A stretch of DNA of 64,000 bases from JAZLJD01 sp045617725 (GTDB lineage: Bacteria > Bacillota > Clostridia > Lachnospirales > Lachnospiraceae), in NCBI GenBank assembly GCA_045617725.1, contig JAZLJD010000045.1, positions 1 to 64,000 on the forward strand, given 5' to 3'. Made by a program: the position numbers and the translations under genes. Below, in pieces: positions 58,916-64,000 of the stretch. The notes below the pieces were generated by a model. That model was not told the DNA's origin. It made no database searches and saw only the letters and a list, made by a program, of their open reading frames with translations. Position 1 is the stretch's first letter. Each line of letters starts with the position of its first letter.

Positions 58916-59599
58916 ATGGATAATAAGGACGAAGCTTTCAAATTATCACTACAAGACAAGAATATACCGATACTGACTCTTGATACGAATTGGCATCGTT
59001 TATTTACGCAAGCCGATCCTACTCCCGAAATAAAAGAGTATGAAGCACTGCTGAACAATCTTCTTAAGGAACAGGGGCAGGCCAATAACGATATCAAAGA
59101 GATCAAGAAAATGAAATCCAAGCTTATGTCGGGAATCGTTTCTTTAATTGATGACCCTGAGAACAAATCTCAGAAGTCAAACGATAAAGAAATGGAGCAA
59201 CATAAGAAACAGATTGAAGAATTGAATTCCAAACTGGAAGCATTGGAAGATCGGTTGCTTGAATTGCCGCGTGAGATTAGGGAATGTAACTATCAGCTTA
59301 TGCTATACACGATGGAAGAGTGCTACCGAAGGATTCAGGAGAATACCTCAGAAATTGAAGAAATCGGGAAATGGATTTCGGTTATTCGCGTAGAACTTAA
59401 AAAGAAAGTGATTCGTAAGCAGGAGAAGGAATTATGGAATTTTGATCTGTATTCCTATATGCACAGCATTTTTGGCAAGGATGTAGTTGATATCTTTGAT
59501 ATGAAATACGATCCCTCCGTGAATCCGCCTATGGTGAAAGGAAATTCACAGAAAGAAGAAAGTCCTAAAGAACCGACAGAAGATAATAAGCATGAATGA
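58916..59599 (+). CDS. Coiled-coil hypothetical protein
   Basis: A 227-residue, charged, soluble protein of unknown family. The N-terminal part has LTLDTNWHRLFTQ. Residues about 40-165 are predicted, by the heptad-like leucine/isoleucine pattern (KKQIEELNSKLEALEDRLLEL), to form long coiled coils. A short folded segment (FDLYSYMHSIFGKDVVDIFDMKYD) and a Pro/Glu/Lys-rich tail end it. It is locked between rex and nnr, overlapping nnr by 8 bases. Confidence 0.75.
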   Translation: MDNKDEAFKLSLQDKNIPILTLDTNWHRLFTQADPTPEIKEYEALLNNLLKEQGQANNDIKEIKKMKSKLMSGIVSLIDDPENKSQKSNDKEMEQHKKQIEELNSKLEALEDRLLELPREIRECNYQLMLYTMEECYRRIQENTSEIEEIGKWISVIRVELKKKVIRKQEKELWNFDLYSYMHSIFGKDVVDIFDMKYDPSVNPPMVKGNSQKEESPKEPTEDNKHE

Positions 59600-61148
59600 A
59601 TTTGAAAGAATAAATAAGTTAAAGACAGCCGTACTAAACGCACAGGAAATGAAACAGCTGGATTTTGAGACCACGGATATTCACAAGATTTCCGAGGATG
59701 TACTCATTGAAAGAGCAGCACTATGTGTTTATGAGACTGTCTTTTATAATGTCTCAAAAGAATCCGAGATTGTTATCCTTGTGGGTCCCGGAAACAACGG
59801 AGCGGACGGAATCTGCCTGTATCGTATCCTTAAAACGAAAGGATATAAGGCACAGGCCTTTCTTTTATTCGATGCAAAAAAGTATTCCAAAGGACTTTTG
59901 AAGCAGATTGAAGTTGCAGAAAGCTATGGTTTTTGGCCCATAAGAAAAGCAGCATCGGATATGCAGGAAGAATTATATTACGCTGACTATATTGTGGACG
60001 CGATATTTGGTATCGGCCTGAAACGTGAGATTGAGGGCGACGTATATGATCTGTTTTGTGAACTGAATCGAAAGGATTCCGAGTATCAGGCACAGCGAAT
60101 TGCGATTGATATTCCAAGTGGAATCCATACGGATACAGGAAGGGTCATGGGAGAAGCTCTGCGTTGTGATATGACCGTAAGCTTTTCATATCCAAAACGG
60201 GGATTCTTCTTAGGAGATGCGGTTGATTATACCGGCCGGGTAGTAATGAATGATGTGGGAATCTTTTTGTCAAAAGAGAGTGCATTATATGGTAGGGATG
60301 ATATAATGTATACATTAAATTCCGGACTTACTTTATGGCCGGAACGGAAGCATAATTCGGACAAAACAAATTACGGTAAGGTACTCATAATCGCAGGAAG
60401 CGAGGAAATCTACGGAGCTGCTTATCTGTGCGCCGGAGCCTGCTTTGCAAGCGGGGCCGGTATGGTAAAGGTAGTAACGCATGCTGCTCATAAAGTCACG
60501 TTTGAGCAGACTATGCCACAGGCGATGTTCAAATTCTACGCAGATGATCAAATAAACTTAAGTCGGGAGCTTTCCTGGGCGGATTCCATTATTATCGGCC
60601 CCGGACTGGACATAAGTGAAATGGCCGAAAGTCTTTTAAAGCAGGTACTTTCCGCATCCGGTAAAAGAATCGTTTTTGACGCCGATGCAATAAACCTGCT
60701 TGCAAGGTCACCGAAGCTTCTTGAGATGTTTACAAGGCTTGAGGCTGTTAAGGTAATCACGCCGCACTTTAAGGAATTTTCAAGAATTTCCGGTATGGAT
60801 TATGAAGAAATAGCCGGCGATCCCGTAAAATATGCAGATGAATTTGCAATAAAGACAGGTGCTGTGGTAGTTCTTAAAAGCCCGCATACCTATGTAACAA
60901 ACGGAAAGCATGACCGATATATCAACAGTATCGGAAATCCCGGGATGGCAACCGCAGGATGCGGTGATATTCTTGCAGGCGTAATCGGAAGCTTCCTCGC
61001 TCTCAGGAATGAGAGTGTCGGGTCCGCATTTGAAGCAATTGTAAGTGGTGTATATATGCACAGTAAGGCAGGCGATGAGGCAATGGAACATTTTGGAATG
61101 CGTCCGCTTACCGCAGATGATATATTAAGTGAATTAAAACGTTTATAA
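59592..61148 (+). CDS. nnr: Bifunctional NAD(P)HX epimerase/dehydratase
   Basis: A 518-residue metabolite-repair enzyme. The N-terminal epimerase domain (YjeF_N) has VGPGNNGADG (64-73) and the IPSGIHTDTG loop. The C-terminal ADP-dependent dehydratase domain, of the ribokinase-like fold, has IIGPGLD, FDADAINLL and NPGMATAGCGDILAGVIG near 450. It restores hydrated NADH/NADPH. The one-protein fusion is the standard bacterial form. alr follows after 9 bases. Confidence 0.95.
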   Translation: MNEFERINKLKTAVLNAQEMKQLDFETTDIHKISEDVLIERAALCVYETVFYNVSKESEIVILVGPGNNGADGICLYRILKTKGYKAQAFLLFDAKKYSKGLLKQIEVAESYGFWPIRKAASDMQEELYYADYIVDAIFGIGLKREIEGDVYDLFCELNRKDSEYQAQRIAIDIPSGIHTDTGRVMGEALRCDMTVSFSYPKRGFFLGDAVDYTGRVVMNDVGIFLSKESALYGRDDIMYTLNSGLTLWPERKHNSDKTNYGKVLIIAGSEEIYGAAYLCAGACFASGAGMVKVVTHAAHKVTFEQTMPQAMFKFYADDQINLSRELSWADSIIIGPGLDISEMAESLLKQVLSASGKRIVFDADAINLLARSPKLLEMFTRLEAVKVITPHFKEFSRISGMDYEEIAGDPVKYADEFAIKTGAVVVLKSPHTYVTNGKHDRYINSIGNPGMATAGCGDILAGVIGSFLALRNESVGSAFEAIVSGVYMHSKAGDEAMEHFGMRPLTADDILSELKRL

Positions 61149-61157
61149 GAGGTAGTT

Positions 61158-62285
61158 ATGCATTATTCCAGAGCATGTGCGCTTATTGACAGAAACGCAT
61201 ATGAATCAAACTTAAAAAAGATAGCAAGCGGCCTTGAGGAGAATACAAAGATTATTTGTGTTGTCAAAACAAATGCTTACGGCCACGGTGCATTCATGAT
61301 TTCCGAAATTGCCGAGATGAATGATCATGTTTGGGGCTTTGCGGTTGCAACCGCAGATGAAGCAAGAGAACTCCGTGATTTCGGTCGAAAGAAAGAGATT
61401 CTTATTCTTTCCCATACCTTTCATGATGATTATGAATCCATGATTACGAATGATGTAATCATGACGGTTTTCAATTATGATACGGCACTCGCTATTGCCG
61501 AAACCGCAATTCGTTTGGGCAAAAAAGCAAGAGTGCATCTTAAGCTGGATACCGGTATGAGCCGTATAGGTTTCAGGCCGTCGAAGGAGTCTTTGGAGGA
61601 AATCGGCAAGGTTCTTTCCTTAAAGCAATTGTCTGTAGAAGGAATCTTTACACATTTTGCTACCGCCGACGAAGAAGACACTACCTTTGCCGGGAAGCAG
61701 CTTGACGAATATAATAAATTCGTAGCACTTATTGAAGAGACATATAATTACAAGTTTAAAATGCATCATGTTGCCAATTCCGCAGCTGCCATGTTTATGA
61801 AAGAAGGATTCTTTGATGCGGTTCGTATCGGAATCAGTATGTACGGAATGTGGCCTTCCAATTACATGAAGAATGTTTATGATTCCTTAACGCCTGTCAT
61901 GAGCCTTAAGGCCAGAGTTGCCATGGTGAAAGAAATTCAGGAAGGCTCGGGAATCAGCTACGGAAGAACCTTCATCTCAGACAAACCCATGAAGATTGCC
62001 ACTGTTTCTTTTGGCTACGGAGACGGCTATCCCAGAAGCCTTTCAAATAAAGGATATGTCCTTATTCATGGCTCAAGATGCAAGATTGTCGGTCGTGTAT
62101 GTATGGATCAATTCATGGTGGATGTAACACATCTGCCCGATGTAAAAGAGTACGATGAAGTAACATTAATCGGAACGGATGGAGAAAACAGTATCACCAT
62201 GGAGGAATTGGGCGAACTGTCCGGCCGTTTCAATTATGAACTCGCATGTGATATTAATCCCCGTGTACATCGATTTATCGTATAG
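61158..62285 (+). CDS. alr: Alanine racemase
   Basis: A 375-residue PLP enzyme converting L-Ala to D-Ala for peptidoglycan. The PLP lysine is K37 (VVKTNAYGHG) and the catalytic tyrosine is Y268 (GISYGRTF). The barrel and C-terminal beta domain (CMDQFMVDVTHL) are complete. The pair nnr-alr is common in Firmicutes. Ribosome-binding site AAGAGGTAG lies upstream. Confidence 0.96.
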   Translation: MHYSRACALIDRNAYESNLKKIASGLEENTKIICVVKTNAYGHGAFMISEIAEMNDHVWGFAVATADEARELRDFGRKKEILILSHTFHDDYESMITNDVIMTVFNYDTALAIAETAIRLGKKARVHLKLDTGMSRIGFRPSKESLEEIGKVLSLKQLSVEGIFTHFATADEEDTTFAGKQLDEYNKFVALIEETYNYKFKMHHVANSAAAMFMKEGFFDAVRIGISMYGMWPSNYMKNVYDSLTPVMSLKARVAMVKEIQEGSGISYGRTFISDKPMKIATVSFGYGDGYPRSLSNKGYVLIHGSRCKIVGRVCMDQFMVDVTHLPDVKEYDEVTLIGTDGENSITMEELGELSGRFNYELACDINPRVHRFIV

Positions 62286-62291
62286 GATTTC

Positions 62292-62320
62292 TTGACGTAA
62301 TAACAACGAAAATGTTATAT
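62292..62320 (+). promoter_or_regulatory. Candidate promoter for the CNNM/CorC-type gene
   Basis: TTGACG (62292-62297) is followed after 17 bases by TTATAT (62315-62320), or after 18 bases by TATATT, within the gap between alr and the next gene. Confidence 0.5.
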
Positions 62321-62349
62321 TTATGGTTGTGCTTAATGGAAGGAGTAGT

Positions 62350-63636
62350 ATGGATTCTGTGAACCCCGCGGGGCCATTATCAATTTTATATATTTTAACT
62401 GTTTTATTCTGTATTGTGTTTTCGTTAAAAGCAGCTTTTACAAAATGCGAAGAACAGGACATGGATTCGTTCCTGACTGATAATAACAGTAAAGTTATAA
62501 GGTTTTATCATAAATTTCATAACGAGAATTTATTAACTACGGATATACTTTTGGTGATGCTTTCGTGCTTCATAGGAATTACTTCTTATGCGATTCTTAA
62601 GAATCCCCTTTGCACTAAATTATGTAGTATTTCAAATATAGTCATTTGCCTGTTAATCGTTGTTTTTGTCGGAATGACGATACTGGATGCCATAGCTACA
62701 AAATACAACTTCAGATTTCTTCGTATAACAGGTTCCGTATTATCCCCTTTCATGTATGTACTGTTTCCGCTGTCTCGGGTACTGATTCTCCTTGGCAATG
62801 CGGTGATACGTCTTTTCAAAATGGAAGATTTACATGACGGAGACGATATTACGGAGGATGATATTCTCCTTAAGGTTAACGAGGGCCGTGAGCAGGGCGT
62901 ATTGAATGAAGAAGAGACTGCGATGATTGAAAGCATCTTCGAGTTCTCAGACAAGACTACCGGTGATATCATGACTCCCCGTGCAGGAATTGTAGCCATT
63001 GATGATTCCATGACAGTACAGGAAGTACTTGAATTTGTTGTGAACGGTAAGAATTCAAGATATCCTGTAATGCATGAGAACCTGAACAATATCGTTGGCA
63101 TTCTGTACATGCGTGATCTTCTGAAACTGACACGGGATGATATAAGATGTGACTTAAAGATTTCCGAAATCAAAGGTCTCTTGAAGGATGCCATTAATAT
63201 CGTCGAATTCAAAAAAATCGATGATGTATTTAATGAACTGAAGCGTGACAAAAAGCAACTTGCCATCGTCAAGGATGAGTATTCGCAAACCGTCGGCCTT
63301 CTTACCATGGAAGATATTCTGGAAGAAATTGTCGGCAACATATTTGATGAATACGATCAGGAAGTCAAAATCGTTAATGCCGACAATCAGGACAGCTTTG
63401 TTATTACGGCTTTGACTCCGATTGAGGATATCGAAAGAGAACTGGATATCAATTTTGATACAACGGATTATGACACGTTAAACGGATATATGATTTCAAA
63501 ACTTGAACATATACCGGAAGATGATGAGAAGTTTGAAACTACAGTAGGTAATTACAGTTTTAAAATATTAACTGTGAAAAATAAAGTAATACAAGAAGTG
63601 CTGGTTACAAAGCACAATGTTAAAGGAGAAGAGTAA
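62350..63636 (+). CDS. CNNM/HlyC-CorC family CBS-domain membrane protein
   Basis: A 428-residue protein. ATG 62350 has GGAAGGAG upstream; an in-frame ATG 27 bases earlier lacks one. The N-terminal membrane region has about four helices to residue 160 but lacks the usual DUF21 SAxE signature (see findings). The C-terminal half is typical: DIMTPRAGIVAIDDSMTVQEV (CBS 1), VGILYMRDLL, VGLLTMEDILEEIVGNIFDE (CBS 2), and a CorC_HlyC domain (about 345-420). Members are implicated in Mg2+ efflux; transport here is not shown. Confidence 0.87.
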   Translation: MDSVNPAGPLSILYILTVLFCIVFSLKAAFTKCEEQDMDSFLTDNNSKVIRFYHKFHNENLLTTDILLVMLSCFIGITSYAILKNPLCTKLCSISNIVICLLIVVFVGMTILDAIATKYNFRFLRITGSVLSPFMYVLFPLSRVLILLGNAVIRLFKMEDLHDGDDITEDDILLKVNEGREQGVLNEEETAMIESIFEFSDKTTGDIMTPRAGIVAIDDSMTVQEVLEFVVNGKNSRYPVMHENLNNIVGILYMRDLLKLTRDDIRCDLKISEIKGLLKDAINIVEFKKIDDVFNELKRDKKQLAIVKDEYSQTVGLLTMEDILEEIVGNIFDEYDQEVKIVNADNQDSFVITALTPIEDIERELDINFDTTDYDTLNGYMISKLEHIPEDDEKFETTVGNYSFKILTVKNKVIQEVLVTKHNVKGEE

Positions 63637-64000
63637 TGTCAGGACATTCAAAATTTGCCAACATCAAACACAAGAAAGAGAAAAACGATGCCGCTAAGGG
63701 TAAGATTTTTACTATTATCGGACGTGAAATAGCTGTTGCTGTTAAGGAAGGCGGTCCCGATCCCGCCAATAACTTTAAGCTTGCAACCGTTATTGCCAAA
63801 GCAAAGGCCAATAACATGCCGAACGATACCATTGAAAGAGGTATTAAGAAGGCTGCAGGTGACGGTAATGCCGTAAACTACGAGCATGTTACCTATGAAG
63901 GTTATGGACCTAACGGTATTGCGGTTATTGTTGAAGCTCTTACGGACAATAAGAACCGTACTGCTGCCAATGTTAGAAGCGCATTTACAAAGGGCAACGG
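63636..64000 (+). CDS. yebC: YebC/PmpR family regulatory protein (5' part)
   Basis: The first 121 codons run off the window end. It begins MSGHSKFANIKHKKEKNDAA, with the YebC signature, followed by KAKANNMPNDTIERGIKKA. The family includes DNA-binding regulators and, as shown for some members, factors that relieve ribosome stalling at proline runs. Its ATG overlaps the preceding stop (TAATG). Confidence 0.93.
   Translation, partial: MSGHSKFANIKHKKEKNDAAKGKIFTIIGREIAVAVKEGGPDPANNFKLATVIAKAKANNMPNDTIERGIKKAAGDGNAVNYEHVTYEGYGPNGIAVIVEALTDNKNRTAANVRSAFTKGN

Overview
The window looks like a chromosomal segment of an anaerobic Firmicute of class Clostridia, most probably family Lachnospiraceae. The evidence is the oxygen-sensitive class III ribonucleotide reductase (nrdD-nrdG), the NADH sensor Rex, a likely Re-type citrate synthase next to isocitrate dehydrogenase, a flagellar ylqG/FlhB-like pair, class B sortases with large leucine-rich-repeat (BspA-type) surface proteins, and gene neighbourhoods typical of clostridia. 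The species cannot be named from the sequence. Almost all genes lie on the + strand. The exceptions are a ribose-phosphate pyrophosphokinase paralogue and a DUF1292 gene. I see no rRNA, tRNA, CRISPR, prophage or intact insertion sequence.

Layout. 1-4661: a hairpin-rich tandem repeat, a FliK-like/FlhB-like pair, yraN, tyrS and a CPBP membrane protease. 4711-10351: prs (minus strand) diverging from a PDZ/radical-SAM (DUF512) gene, der, plsY and gpsA. 10351-10691: a nested palindromic REP-like element filling the only gene-free stretch above 300 bases. 10762-18790: cdd, a membrane-anchored MutS-like ATPase, rnhA, a WYL regulator and an aminotransferase, then the promoter and NrdR-box region controlling nrdD-nrdG-dut. 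18954-26412: an ABC exporter with a permease-GldG fusion and a short DUF4340 protein, then gltX, a UvrD-type helicase and a small unknown. 26430-33470: DUF1292 (minus), a catalytically degenerate GH13 protein, trpS, a beta-propeller protein, a VanY-type carboxypeptidase, tgt and yajC. 33619-41831: leuB-ilvD-ilvB, an L,D-transpeptidase and serC-serA. 42026-44119: an EF-G paralogue. 44189-54771: a surface-anchoring locus with two class B sortases, two LRR proteins with TPKTGD anchor signals and one unanchored LRR protein. 54913-64000: Re-citrate synthase candidate, GntR regulator, icd, rex, a coiled-coil unknown, nnr, alr, a CNNM/CorC-type protein and the 5' part of yebC.

How the parts work together. 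The 54913-58901 group looks like a small regulon for making 2-oxoglutarate from acetyl-CoA and oxaloacetate; its GntR regulator probably acts on a TGTATACA palindrome over the promoter, and Rex adds redox sensing. nrdDG and dut form an anaerobic deoxynucleotide unit. The sortase locus encodes both enzymes and substrates.

The most unusual signals are: (1) a conserved RNA-like hairpin (CAATCCGTAGC ... GCTAAATATACCGGATTG) ending 17-18 bases before the start codons of two unrelated genes, with a tandem partial copy at the window start; (2) the nested 341-base palindrome abutting the gpsA stop codon; (3) a cytoplasmic N-terminal region apparently shared by the two sortases; (4) a GH13-fold protein that has lost its nucleophile; and (5) the citrate synthase-GntR-icd operon with its palindromic operator.
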